DNA of 40,782 nucleotides from an uncultured Fretibacterium sp. (GCA_937915755.1 CALGGR010000064.1:1-40782), one strand, 5' to 3'. Shown: positions 14,466 to 21,531, counted from the stretch's first letter. Notes: generated from the sequence alone by a model not told the origin. Numbers and translations are program-made.

Positions 14466-14675
14466 TTACTTCTGAAGCCCTGATCTTTTTACAGTATTCC
14501 AGACTCTACCAGACTTGTACGCCCTATACGATTTTTCTTCGTATGATGCCTTTCGTATCGCCTCCCGTTCAGCCTTATACGAAATATAAGGTTCGCATAC
14601 AGAATGGCACCCAGCCTCCCTGTCAGGACACCCAAAGCAAGGAGCGTTGTTGCCAGTCCCTTCGTTCCAACTCAT
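14466..14675 (-). CDS. Small Cys/His zinc-binding-like protein (paralogue B)
   Basis: The product has 69 residues. APCFGCPDREAGCHSVCEPY gives C-x2-C-x5-C-H-x3-C, and YISYKAEREAIR follows, the best-conserved form of the family also seen at 13524 and 14692. The C-terminal half is basic (KSYRAYKSGRVW, VKRSGLQK). GGAGG lies eight bases before the ATG. A nucleic-acid-binding knuckle is plausible; the role is unknown. Confidence 0.7.
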   Translation of the reverse strand: MSWNEGTGNNAPCFGCPDREAGCHSVCEPYISYKAEREAIRKASYEEKSYRAYKSGRVWNTVKRSGLQK

Positions 14676-14691
14676 AGAGCCTCCAGTCTCG

Positions 14692-14889
14692 CTATATCTT
14701 TATGCCAAATCGACTAAGCCTATCCCTCTTAGAAGGTATGCAGTAGTCGTTGCTTCGGCATACCTTGTTAACAGCTCTTCGTTTGTCGTTAAGCGCCTTT
14801 CGCTCTTTAGCATACGAAATATAAGCTGCACAAGTACCGTGACACGTAATGGTTCTTTCTTCGCAGTGGCCGCATGGACAATCAATCAT
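14692..14889 (-). CDS. Small Cys/His zinc-binding-like protein (paralogue C)
   Basis: The ATG at 14889 is used; a GTG at 14898 overlapping the previous stop (GTGA) is the alternative. CPCGHCEERTITCHGTCAAY followed by ISYAKERKALNDKRR matches paralogues A and B (C-x2-C-x5-C-H-x3-C then Y-I-S-Y). The tail is Arg/Lys-rich. It probably arose by local duplication with the 14466 gene. Confidence 0.7.
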   Translation of the reverse strand: MIDCPCGHCEERTITCHGTCAAYISYAKERKALNDKRRAVNKVCRSNDYCIPSKRDRLSRFGIKI

Positions 14890-14894
14890 AATAG

Positions 14895-15089
14895 TCACTC
14901 ATCGTCTTTCGAAGTATTCATAACAACGAAGTGTCCAACCTTCATAACGGGTTCTTTGCCGTCTTCAAATATAAGCTCGATCGTGAGCGACTTGTCTCCG
15001 TTGAACAGCATAGCCAGCTGATCGGCCCACTTGATAATATACTTACCAGATGCGACGATTTCTTTCTTGACGCTTTCGGTTTCAAGCAT
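14895..15089 (-). CDS. Small hypothetical protein (64 aa)
   Basis: The ATG at 15089 (GGAGG eight bases upstream) overlaps the upstream stop as TAATG. The fold looks alpha plus beta: VKKEIVASGKYIIKWADQLA helices, then SLTIELIFEDGKEPVMKVGH strands. The 3' end of the minus-strand product (the 40610 gene) has a similar KLTFEDGTK strand. No family is recognised. Confidence 0.6.
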   Translation of the reverse strand: MLETESVKKEIVASGKYIIKWADQLAMLFNGDKSLTIELIFEDGKEPVMKVGHFVVMNTSKDDE

Positions 15090-15322
15090 TAGTCTGCCTC
15101 CCATTCATTTCCAATCATCTGACCAACTCTTCCGCCAAACCTTCTGGCGACGAGCTGGGCTTCCTTAAGCGTATCGTATCTCTTTGCATATGCAATATTA
15201 GAGGTGAACTTTAATTCATCCGCTTCTCCTGTAGCTGCTGTCCCCGAGAAGTAATAAGCATACTTAGGGTTTGACGTGTCCATGTGATTTGCTATGTAAA
15301 TATAAAACACTACGTTCTTCAT
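15089..15322 (-). CDS. Small conserved phage hypothetical protein (77 aa)
   Basis: The ATG at 15322 follows AGGAGAAAACAAC. FYIYIANHM, KYAYYFSG, LKFTSNIAYAKRYDTLKEAQ and VARRFGGRVGQM give a compact beta-beta-alpha protein of the type often seen in phage operons ('asparaginyl' ASP-x-Y-K-x-x-eA-x-x-x-A). A TATATTTACAT element lies 20-30 bases after the start. The function is unknown. Confidence 0.65.
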   Translation of the reverse strand: MKNVVFYIYIANHMDTSNPKYAYYFSGTAATGEADELKFTSNIAYAKRYDTLKEAQLVARRFGGRVGQMIGNEWEAD

Positions 15323-15333
15323 GTTGTTTTCTC

Positions 15334-15585
15334 CTACGCACGTTCCGACAGTATTTCAACTATACGCTCATAGTTCTCCGGCTTATGTGGGAACGTGCAA
15401 TTACTACAGTCTTTAAACGTTTTTCCACTGCGCCCTTTCTGATACCTAGGTGATCCAGGGCAGTCGGCATAAGAATATAAGGGGCAGTAACAGAAAAGAC
15501 AGTTAAAGTCCTCTTTATTCTGACCATAGTGACAAGGGAAAAAGTCACAAGCATAGTTACTATAAAACTCGTAATTTGGCTCCAT
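15334..15585 (-). CDS. Cysteine-rich small domain protein (PF04071-like)
   Basis: The product has 83 residues: YEFYSNYACDFFPCHYGQ, then DFNCLFCYCPLY, then KDCSNCTFPHKPENYERI. The order F-x-x-x-x-C-x-x-F-P-C-H, N-C-L-F-C-Y-C-P-L-Y, D-C-S-N-C-x-x-P-H is a close match to the bacterial cysteine-rich small domain, a zinc-binding module found beside cobamide genes in anaerobes. It is intact, so it was probably captured from a host of that type. What it does in a phage is unknown. The start lies 14 bases from GGAGG, longer than usual. Confidence 0.85.
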   Translation of the reverse strand: MEPNYEFYSNYACDFFPCHYGQNKEDFNCLFCYCPLYSYADCPGSPRYQKGRSGKTFKDCSNCTFPHKPENYERIVEILSERA

Positions 15586-15594
15586 TATTGTTCA

Positions 15595-15858
15595 CTATGC
15601 CTCCAATAGTTTATCTACTATCTCGTCAACAATCTCTTCTGTAAGCCCAAGGCCGTCAAGTACACTGGTGATTTCTTCTTCTGTAAATGATGCAATCTGT
15701 GGATCTGTTCTGATGTCATCCATTCTATGCTCATATGCGAATTCAAGCCCATCCAGGTAGCCGCTTTTGTAGATACCAGCGGCCCACCTGTTGAACTCGT
15801 TAAGCGATAACTTAGAAAGCTTTTTGAACTGAGCATAGGATACAGGCTTAGTGTCCAT
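15595..15858 (-). CDS. Helical acidic hypothetical protein (87 aa)
   Basis: The ATG at 15858 follows GGAGGGGAT. The product is helical, with GYLDGLEFAYEHRMDD in the centre and a Leu/Glu-rich C-terminus (TSVLDGLGLTEEIVDEIVDK). An upstream TATATTTTGG element lies within the ribosome-site region. No family is recognised. Confidence 0.6.
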   Translation of the reverse strand: MDTKPVSYAQFKKLSKLSLNEFNRWAAGIYKSGYLDGLEFAYEHRMDDIRTDPQIASFTEEEITSVLDGLGLTEEIVDEIVDKLLEA

Positions 15859-15879
15859 ATCCCCTCCAAAATATAAGCC

Positions 15880-16410
15880 TTACTCCTCGAAGTCTAACCC
15901 AAGCTCTTTAAGCGTGTATTCCTTATCAGGCTCCATTCCGTTGAATTTTTCGCCGTGGACAAAGAGCTCAAGGTTGACGCTGGATTTAATCATTGTTCCA
16001 ACGAATGGATCCGGATCCTCGACGTAATACGTGATAACAATCTGATCAAACGTGCAGCCGCCGCTGATAGCGCGCCGAGACTTCAAACGAACGCTCGCAA
16101 CATTTGTCCAGAACGGAGCAACAACATCATGAATATAATCCATCTCCGGTCTTGTGAGGATCCTCTTTTCGTCCTTCATCATACTGAAGCTGACAAAGTC
16201 TATATGCGGATTCTCACAATTCTCCCAGTAATCTTTGAATTTTACTTGAGACGTCGTGCCTTCGATTTTGTATATAGTCTGGTCAGTGATTTCGTCTAAT
16301 ACGCAAACCACATCACAGTCGCAACCGCCTTCTTCGTTAAGCATCGCAGAAACCTTATTGGCCGCAGAACGAGACTTAAAGCCTTCAGTTTCGAATTCGT
16401 ACATCGCCAT
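15880..16410 (-). CDS. Hypothetical protein, tandem paralogue 1 (176 aa)
   Basis: The C-terminus KFNGMEPDKEYTLKELGLDF matches NFNGMEPGREYTPEELGIE of the adjacent upstream gene. Both also share YKIEGTTSQVKFKDYWE/YTIEGVTTDPEFEEYYSD, so they are a tandem duplication. The pattern is alternating beta strands with a Cys-rich segment (EEGGCDCDVVCVLDE). ATTATATTT lies between AAAGGAG and the ATG. The function is unknown. Confidence 0.7.
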   Translation of the reverse strand: MAMYEFETEGFKSRSAANKVSAMLNEEGGCDCDVVCVLDEITDQTIYKIEGTTSQVKFKDYWENCENPHIDFVSFSMMKDEKRILTRPEMDYIHDVVAPFWTNVASVRLKSRRAISGGCTFDQIVITYYVEDPDPFVGTMIKSSVNLELFVHGEKFNGMEPDKEYTLKELGLDFEE

Positions 16411-16428
16411 AAATATAATTCTCCTTTA

Positions 16429-16983
16429 TTACTCAATGCCAAGCTCTTCTGGTGTATACTCGCGCCCAGGTTCCATCCCGTTAAAATTGAAGTTGTCGTT
16501 ATGGTTGTGGATAAACGGAGGCAGCGCACACTCTCCTTCAAACGTCACGCCGTCTTCCGTAACTTTTGTTTTAAATATAATCCGATCGAATATTCGTGTT
16601 TCGCCTTCGCCCACAGTTATTTCCTTAGATTCTTTCCTAACACTTTGAATGCCACTGAACATCCATGCTGTCCTATAAAGTCCTTCTCTTTCGTCATCTG
16701 TAATCGGATAGATGGGCTCAAAAATCCTAAATTGAATCATGGGGTTAAAAGTTTTGTCACTGTAGTACTCTTCGAATTCAGGATCCGTAGTGACCCCCTC
16801 AATCGTGTACCGTTCATCGTTCTCACGTACGCTATCATCCGTGAGCTTGCATGAATTGCATGTCGGGTCTTTGCTGAACATACTGAATACGGCTTCTGCC
16901 ATCGCCTTTGACGAAAACGGCTTAGTTTTAAACTTATACTTCCTATCGCCTGTAGGACTCGAGTTTACCTTACGCATTTTCAT
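16429..16983 (-). CDS. Hypothetical protein, tandem paralogue 2 (184 aa)
   Basis: The start is the ATG at 16983, directly after AGGAGG-ATTATATTT. It shares the mid-segment and the FNGMEP-x-x-E-Y-T-x-x-E-L-G ending with the next gene. DPTCNSCKLTDD aligns with the Cys cluster of the paralogue. It is mainly beta-rich, with no enzyme motif. It follows a terminator at 17000-17039, so it needs read-through or a promoter close to its own start. Confidence 0.7.
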   Translation of the reverse strand: MKMRKVNSSPTGDRKYKFKTKPFSSKAMAEAVFSMFSKDPTCNSCKLTDDSVRENDERYTIEGVTTDPEFEEYYSDKTFNPMIQFRIFEPIYPITDDEREGLYRTAWMFSGIQSVRKESKEITVGEGETRIFDRIIFKTKVTEDGVTFEGECALPPFIHNHNDNFNFNGMEPGREYTPEELGIE

Positions 16984-16999
16984 AAATATAATCCTCCTG

Positions 17000-17039
17000 A
17001 AAAACAAAAGGAGCCCCTGACAAACTCCAGAGGCCCCAG
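17000..17039 (-). terminator. Rho-independent terminator inside central block
   Basis: Minus strand: GGGGCCTCTG/CAGGGGCTCC stem, then TTTTGTTTTT. It ends the 17054-17701 transcript; no P-box follows it. Confidence 0.8.
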
Positions 17040-17053
17040 CAAATATAAGTTAA

Positions 17054-17701
17054 TCACTCGTTATCTTCTGCTTCGCTTTTGAGTTTCTCAAGTTTTGCTC
17101 TTGCTCTTTCCTTCTCGCCAATAGTAGACGCAAGCTTTGTTACTGAAGACCCGATGTTGTTGTACATCGAGATCGCTTTAATCCTGTCGTTATCGGACCT
17201 GTTATCCTCTGACTTGTAACGCCTGTCCACAGAATAGTTTGCCGATCTCTCTTCGGATTTAGCGACCTCAATAGCCGCATTCGCCTGAAGCTTTGCAATC
17301 TTTTCTCTAGATTCGGCCTCAGCTATAGCGATCTTTTCTTTAGACTCAGCCTCCGACTCAATCTTCAGGTTCTCCCAATAACCGTCAGGCATATTCTTCT
17401 GCCAGGAAGCTTTTCTCTCCTCAAGGGCAGCTTTTTCCTTTTCCCTTGCATCCCAATACGCTCGATCTTCGAGGGTCTCTTTGCGCTTCATAGCCCGATC
17501 CTCAAGTTCTTCCTTGCGTCTCCTCTCTTGGTCCTCAAGCTCCTGCTCGCGGCGTTTCCTTTCGCGCTTTTCTTCGCCCTTATACACGATCCCGACAATC
17601 AGCACAAATCCACCAACTACCCCGCCAATGCATCCGAGACCGGCCAATACATCTTTGTTCTGCTTCGCTGTATCGACAATAGCTTTCACAGTTTTGTTCA
17701 T
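17054..17701 (-). CDS. Membrane-anchored coiled-coil protein (215 aa)
   Basis: The start is the ATG at 17701 (AAAGGAG upstream). One membrane helix (VLAGLGCIGGVVGGFVLIVG) is followed by ~100 residues of very charged coiled coil (KRERKRREQELEDQERRRK) with an EAESKEKIAIAEAESREKIA tandem repeat. The gene at 34516 contains a similar AESRERVAEIE repeat. The layout is that of a membrane-tethered scaffold facing the cytoplasm. The function is unknown. Confidence 0.7.
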   Translation of the reverse strand: MNKTVKAIVDTAKQNKDVLAGLGCIGGVVGGFVLIVGIVYKGEEKRERKRREQELEDQERRRKEELEDRAMKRKETLEDRAYWDAREKEKAALEERKASWQKNMPDGYWENLKIESEAESKEKIAIAEAESREKIAKLQANAAIEVAKSEERSANYSVDRRYKSEDNRSDNDRIKAISMYNNIGSSVTKLASTIGEKERARAKLEKLKSEAEDNE

Positions 17702-17734
17702 GTTCGCTTCTCCTTTCAAATATAAATGACAGCT

Positions 17735-17983
17735 TTAGTTATTGTTAGCGTTCTTGACTGCTGGAAGGTCAGGAGCCTGCCTTGTAATCTTCTCGTTTGC
17801 ATTTACATAGTTCGGCTTGCCTTTTGAGTATCCGTTTCCTTTGCTTGCCTTTACAGCTTCCTCAATGCGAAGCCCAAGGACGATCATGATCGCCTGGTCC
17901 AAATATACGTCCGTATCTCCGCAAAGCTTGACCGCATCCGAATGAATCGCCTTCGTTTCCTTCACGAGTTGCTCGTAGCTCAT
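17735..17983 (-). CDS. Hypothetical protein (82 aa)
   Basis: The ATG at 17983 follows AAGGAGGTAACT. The N-terminal half is helical (AIHSDAVKLCGDTDVYLDQA, IVLGLRIEEAVKAS); the C-terminal half is Asn/Lys-rich and probably disordered (NGYSKGKPNYVNANEK). It lies directly downstream of ThyX with a two-base gap. No family is recognised. Confidence 0.6.
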   Translation of the reverse strand: MSYEQLVKETKAIHSDAVKLCGDTDVYLDQAIMIVLGLRIEEAVKASKGNGYSKGKPNYVNANEKITRQAPDLPAVKNANNN

Positions 17984-17985
17984 AG

Positions 17986-18621
17986 TTACCTCCTTAGATA
18001 TTTCTGAGACTCAGATAAGTCATACAGCTCAACAAGGAATCTCCACTGCTCGTCCTGGGCTGCAAGGATCGTCTTCATAGCGCTTACGACTTCGCGAATC
18101 TCCCACTGTGCGCTAGCATCAGTCCTAAGGCTACATATGTGGTAAAACTCACGCAAGTTGCACTTAAAAGACATAGACGTCTTAGTACCTTCCGGCAAAA
18201 TATAACGAGCGTCCTCAGCCGGCACCCCTCTGTCAAGAAGAAGCCTATAGAGTTCCCCGCTCGAATTTGCCATATCCGCAAACGCCTTTTGAAGCTGAAG
18301 GTCCGCACTAATCGTCGGAGGAATGACGCAGTCTTCGCAACTGTATGAATATAGCTTCACGTATCTCTGCGACTTCTGGCAAGGCGACGCCAAACGGTGT
18401 CTGACAAGCTGATGACTGCAGCTTCTGGAGATTCCGCCGATATGAAACGCTACATCAGCGTACTCAAATATAGACATATGTCCTGCCTTAAAGCATCTCT
18501 CAACCCGCCCCTTGTACGAGGCCATATCTTCGATCCCTGCCTTGCCTCTGCTCTCTCCAGCAGCTTTGCCGATCACTACAACCGGATCCTCGGTCTTACT
18601 GAAAATATAAATCTCGTCCAC
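17986..18621 (-). CDS. thyX: Flavin-dependent thymidylate synthase
   Basis: About 211 residues from the GTG at 18621, four to five bases after AAAGGAGG. The ThyX signature R-H-R-x7-S-x-R is present as RHRLASPCQKSQRY, with the upstream AGHMSIFEYADVAFHI helix and the downstream LPEGTKTSMSFKCNLREFYH that place the substrate and FAD. It makes dTMP from dUMP using methylene-tetrahydrofolate and reduced FAD. Together with dCMP deaminase and dUTPase it secures thymidylate for phage DNA. Four TATATT-type elements lie inside or at its start. Confidence 0.95.
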   Translation of the reverse strand: MDEIYIFSKTEDPVVVIGKAAGESRGKAGIEDMASYKGRVERCFKAGHMSIFEYADVAFHIGGISRSCSHQLVRHRLASPCQKSQRYVKLYSYSCEDCVIPPTISADLQLQKAFADMANSSGELYRLLLDRGVPAEDARYILPEGTKTSMSFKCNLREFYHICSLRTDASAQWEIREVVSAMKTILAAQDEQWRFLVELYDLSESQKYLRR

Positions 18622-18631
18622 GGTTCCTCCT

Positions 18632-19036
18632 TTACACGACAAGCTCTTCCGCAGATACGTCGAAGTCTAGTTCCTGATCAGCGTCCGTATCTAACTCAAG
18701 TGTCTCACGCTCTGCTCCCAAAATAGCAGGTAACATAGCAAACTCTTTGATCTTGAAAACAGTCTCTTTCATGCGATCATACAGACCATTGAACATAGGT
18801 TTTGGCGAAAAACTGCTACGCTCTTCTTCTCCACCAGCATCAATAGATACGTGAAGCATGGAATCAACCGTCATGGCAGGCCAAATGAGCGCGTACTTAA
18901 CCATGAGGAACAGAACCATAAATATAAGTCTGACAGGTCCGCTCTTCTCTCTTAACTTAAGCGCAGTGCTAACGGCAAACATGAAATCCATCACAAGGTA
19001 ACCAACTGCGAAATAACCAACTAAAATTGTCAACAT
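18632..19036 (-). CDS. Two-pass membrane protein (134 aa)
   Basis: The ATG at 19036 follows AAAGGGGTATAGT. Two hydrophobic helices (TILVGYFAVGYLVMDFMFAV and LIFMVLFLMVKYALIWPAM) are followed by an acidic cytoplasmic tail ending DTDADQELDFDVSAEELVV. It neighbours another membrane protein (19080) and the transporter-like gene (19461), making a small membrane sub-cluster. No family is recognised. Confidence 0.65.
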   Translation of the reverse strand: MLTILVGYFAVGYLVMDFMFAVSTALKLREKSGPVRLIFMVLFLMVKYALIWPAMTVDSMLHVSIDAGGEEERSSFSPKPMFNGLYDRMKETVFKIKEFAMLPAILGAERETLELDTDADQELDFDVSAEELVV

Positions 19037-19079
19037 ACTATACCCCTTTCATTGTTAAATATAAGTTTAGATTGTTACA

Positions 19080-19451
19080 TTACTTCCGCCATTTAGGAAT
19101 GATCGTGTATATACTCCCTTCGTTCTCTACCACTTCATACGCGTCAGTGAAGGAAATATAAGGAACTTCATCGTCGACTATGGCTTTGTACTCCACGGCC
19201 TTTCTAGATCCAAAAAGGCATATGATAACGATCAAAAGAATCACTAAGCCAGCCATAGAACACCCAAGTTTTGTAGCACGCTCGGCTGCGGTAGGGCCAT
19301 CACGCTTTATACAAACGCCATAGAATATAAGTACGATTGCCAGAAAACACAGGCAGATCGCAAAGAAAAATAAGAGCGACCCAAATGCGTTTAACGTTAC
19401 GTAGTTTCTCGATGAGAGAATCGTTACTCCATCCAGTTCAATAGGTTCCAT
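19080..19451 (-). CDS. Two-pass membrane protein (123 aa)
   Basis: The start is the ATG at 19451, five bases after AGGAGG. Membrane helices are FGSLLFFFAICLCFLAIVLI and MAGLVILLIVIICLFGS, separated by a short basic loop. The C-terminus (VPYISFTDAYEVVENEGSIY) looks like a small beta unit. A TATATTTCC element encodes its YIS. It lies between the transporter-like gene and another two-pass protein; the role is unknown. Confidence 0.65.
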   Translation of the reverse strand: MEPIELDGVTILSSRNYVTLNAFGSLLFFFAICLCFLAIVLIFYGVCIKRDGPTAAERATKLGCSMAGLVILLIVIICLFGSRKAVEYKAIVDDEVPYISFTDAYEVVENEGSIYTIIPKWRK

Positions 19452-19460
19452 CAATGCCTC

Positions 19461-20078
19461 CTATTCGATGCGGTTTGCAAGCGGTATTATCATAGTCCCA
19501 AGCAAGTTCCCGATTGTAACTAACGCCATTCTGATTGTAAACGCTCCAGTATACGTAAATATAAACATATCGCTTGTCAGTTCTTCAAAACCGCAGATCC
19601 ATATTGCCATAGCCATACCAAATATGCTCAATTGGGATAACGTGTGCAGTAAGGTCACGGAATAGGGCCCCGAATAATGTTTCAGCATGGCATACATCAA
19701 GAATCCAGCAATAACCGACATAATAAACACGCCCCAAGGAGTATTATTTATCCGGCCTTCACAGATCTGTACAGCCTTTCTTGAGATATCGTCGCCTATA
19801 GGCATCTGCTGAAATATAGCAACCGATATAGCAGCTCCAGTAAAATTGCCGAACCACGTCAAGAGCAGCGTACTAATGTGTTTCTTAAAGTGAACGCCTT
19901 TATGATACGTGGAGTACGACGCTACCCAAGAGAACAGGTTGAAATGCCAGACAAATGCGAAGCAAAGGAATGACGCAAATATAAACGCCCCAACTATTTC
20001 GTTGTCAACGTATATAGCTATGGCAGTTCCAAGGCTCATGATAATGCCTCCAAGCACAGCTTGAATAATCTCATGCAT
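19461..20078 (-). CDS. Formate/nitrite transporter (FNT)-like membrane protein
   Basis: The start is the ATG at 20078 (GGAG six bases upstream), giving ~205 residues and six predicted membrane helices. LLLTWFGNFTGAAISVAIF matches the N-x-x-G-A half-helix signature of FNT channels, and the final helix carries a second L-G-N-L-L-G-T. FNT channels move formate, nitrite or hydrosulphide across the membrane as pentamers. It is shorter than cellular members (about 270) and its conserved channel His is not clearly placed. Phage-borne FNT-like genes are unusual; a host-derived metabolic gene is the simplest reading. Confidence 0.6.
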   Translation of the reverse strand: MHEIIQAVLGGIIMSLGTAIAIYVDNEIVGAFIFASFLCFAFVWHFNLFSWVASYSTYHKGVHFKKHISTLLLTWFGNFTGAAISVAIFQQMPIGDDISRKAVQICEGRINNTPWGVFIMSVIAGFLMYAMLKHYSGPYSVTLLHTLSQLSIFGMAMAIWICGFEELTSDMFIFTYTGAFTIRMALVTIGNLLGTMIIPLANRIE

Positions 20079-20418
20079 TGTCGTCTCCGGTCTCTTCATC
20101 CAGTATTGAGTCGATGAGCTTTGCGACGTCTGCGTATGCTCCGAATACAGGGGCCTTTGAGGCGATGATGTTTCCTGAGGATTCGGACTGTCCGAACTTG
20201 CATAACTCGTGATACTTCCCCATATAGAACCTAGCTTTTGCATAATCTGTTGCTTTGTCATTGTTCGCTTTCCTCCCGGCTCTCCACGTGTACTTGAATG
20301 CGTTCATAACGTAAAATGCAGGCATATCATTCGTAAATATAAGATTGAGCAGATCGAGACACTCGAAATTATCAGTGCCAAGGTAGTGCTTCGGATGATT
20401 CACAAGTTCTTCGTTCAT
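20071..20418 (-). CDS. DUF3310 protein
   Basis: The product has 115 residues. VNHPKHYLGTDNFECLDLLN, then FYVMNAFKYTWRAGRKANN and KARFYMGKYHEL reproduce DUF3310 (N-H-P-x-H-Y, E-x-x-D, N-A-x-K-Y-x-W-R-x-G-x-K, K-A-x-x-Y). The family is common in phages and has been linked to nucleotide or pyrophosphate chemistry without firm proof. A C-terminal extension ends in EETGDDNA. It overlaps the transporter-like start by eight bases. Confidence 0.85.
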   Translation of the reverse strand: MNEELVNHPKHYLGTDNFECLDLLNLIFTNDMPAFYVMNAFKYTWRAGRKANNDKATDYAKARFYMGKYHELCKFGQSESSGNIIASKAPVFGAYADVAKLIDSILDEETGDDNA

Positions 20419-20431
20419 ATGCCCTCCTTGC

Positions 20432-20695
20432 TTAAAGCTTCGATTTGTCTATGATCTTCGCAGCAAGAGACGTTACAATGTCTAAAGCTTCCTGCCTTGA
20501 AAACCCAGCCTTTATAAACGAGTCCTGCATTTGTTTAAACGCAACAGCTAAGTTATCGTACTCAGGGGTTTGCTTCTCTTCAGCCTTGGCGTTAATCGCT
20601 CCAAACGTCATGCCAGCAAGAAACGCGTACTTGTCTTCAAGGCTTCCGTTCTGCAGCTTATCCCAAAATTCGTCGTTGTTTGTATTGTCCTTCAT
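20432..20695 (-). CDS. Helical hypothetical protein (87 aa)
   Basis: The start is the ATG at 20695 (GGAGGAATGAT upstream); an in-frame upstream ATG at 20731 lies inside the previous gene without a site. YAFLAGMTFGAINAKAE and FIKAGFSRQEALDIVTSLAA suggest two helical segments. The 'A-G-F-S-x-x-E-A-L-x-I-V' ending recurs in small phage proteins. It is one of the few genes in this block without a TATATT element. The function is unknown. Confidence 0.6.
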   Translation of the reverse strand: MKDNTNNDEFWDKLQNGSLEDKYAFLAGMTFGAINAKAEEKQTPEYDNLAVAFKQMQDSFIKAGFSRQEALDIVTSLAAKIIDKSKL

Positions 20696-20696
20696 A

Positions 20697-21020
20697 TCAT
20701 TCCTCCAGTTTACTATGCGCGGCTCCTTCATCGAAGAAGCGTGTAACGTTTGCCTTGTCTTTCATAAGCGCGTATGCAGCCTCTACCAAAGCACCGTCAG
20801 CGTCATTCCATCCAGGAAGCTGATAAATAGCATCGCAAATATCAAGCGCTGCCAAGTCTACCCTCCAAATATCACGCCTCTCCCATTTCCCCTCAAACCG
20901 CATTCGTGCAGGGTTAAACGTCTCAAAGCCAGCATCCTCAAGCTTCTTCTCAGCTTCGAAGAATGCGTCGACATTATCGTTAGGATAGCCACGCATAGGC
21001 CCAGAAATGAATACCTTCAA
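20697..21020 (-). CDS. DUF4406 (deoxyribosyltransferase-like) protein
   Basis: The product has 107 residues. KVFISGPMRGYPNDN, FETFNPARM, RRDIWRVDLAALDICDAIYQ, then LPGWNDADGALVEAAYA match DUF4406 in order (I-S-G-P-M-x-G, N-P-A, D-L-x-x-L-x-x-C-D-A-I, L-P-G-W-x-x-S/A-x-G-A-x-x-E). The final Glu (VEAAYA) corresponds to the catalytic Glu of nucleoside deoxyribosyltransferases. The start codon is TTG, seven bases after AAAGGAGG. It is a second member of this fold in the window; a salvage or base-exchange role is inference. Confidence 0.85.
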   Translation of the reverse strand: MKVFISGPMRGYPNDNVDAFFEAEKKLEDAGFETFNPARMRFEGKWERRDIWRVDLAALDICDAIYQLPGWNDADGALVEAAYALMKDKANVTRFFDEGAAHSKLEE

Positions 21021-21199
21021 GTTTCAACCTCCTTTGCATTAGGCAAATATACGAACTTATACCCTTTGAATGGTTTCTTTTGCTTAAGCATTTCCATGAC
21101 TTTAGTCTTTGACAGCTCTAATTTCTTAGCGCACTCTTCAACACTGTCAAACTCCTGGACAACGGTCTTATTCCCCAACAGCCTTATCCCTACTCTCAT
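21017..21199 (-). CDS. NUMOD1-like helix-turn-helix protein (60 aa)
   Basis: QEFDSVEECAKKLELSKTKV, then MEMLKQKKPFKGYKFVYLP matches NUMOD1 (F-x-S-x-x-E-A-A-K-x-L-x-I-S, then a -K-x-x-x-G-x-x-F- beta hairpin), a DNA-binding segment found at the end of homing nucleases. Here it stands alone. It overlaps the gene upstream by 32 bases and the one downstream by four. It could be a small repressor-like protein or a homing-nuclease remnant. Confidence 0.65.
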   Translation of the reverse strand: MRVGIRLLGNKTVVQEFDSVEECAKKLELSKTKVMEMLKQKKPFKGYKFVYLPNAKEVET

Positions 21200-21479
21200 C
21201 GATACCTTCTTTCATGCCCTTAGGCGCATACTCTGGATTCCACGGATAATATATGCCATTAGTGTACAGCGCATCTTCCTTCTTGAACGGGCACTTGCTG
21301 AGGTCTTCGCAAGGCTGCGAATTAAGGATCCAGCACCGCTTGCCTTTGCCGTTGCGGTTGCCAAAGCAATTCTCGCTGCACTCAAACGGGATCTTCTCTT
21401 TCTTCTTGCTGCTTGTCTTCTTGGTGATTTTCTCGATCTTACTATCTTTTTTGTCTTTCTTGTCCTTCTTAGTGCCCAT
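21168..21479 (-). CDS. Lys-rich protein with Cys cluster (103 aa)
   Basis: The start is the ATG at 21479 (AAAGGAG eight bases upstream). The N-terminal ~30 residues are almost all Lys/Asp/Ser (GTKKDKKDKKDSKIEKITKK), then ECSENCFGNRNGKGKRCWIL and PCEDLSKCPFKKEDA give a probable zinc site (C-x3-C-x9-C-x6-C-x5-C). The C-terminus is polar. Nucleic-acid binding is likely from charge. No family is recognised. Confidence 0.65.
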   Translation of the reverse strand: MGTKKDKKDKKDSKIEKITKKTSSKKKEKIPFECSENCFGNRNGKGKRCWILNSQPCEDLSKCPFKKEDALYTNGIYYPWNPEYAPKGMKEGIDESRDKAVGE

Positions 21480-21507
21480 TCTTTTGTCTCCTTTCGCATA
21501 AATATAA

Positions 21508-21531
21508 GGGGCCCAACAAACGCCAGGCCCC
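21508..21531 (-). terminator. Hairpin terminator ending in TTATATTT
   Basis: Minus strand: GGGGCC/GGCCCC perfect stem with an 11- to 12-nt loop, followed by TTATATTTAT instead of a clean T run. It sits between the holin-like and Lys-rich genes; efficiency may be partial. Confidence 0.65.
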
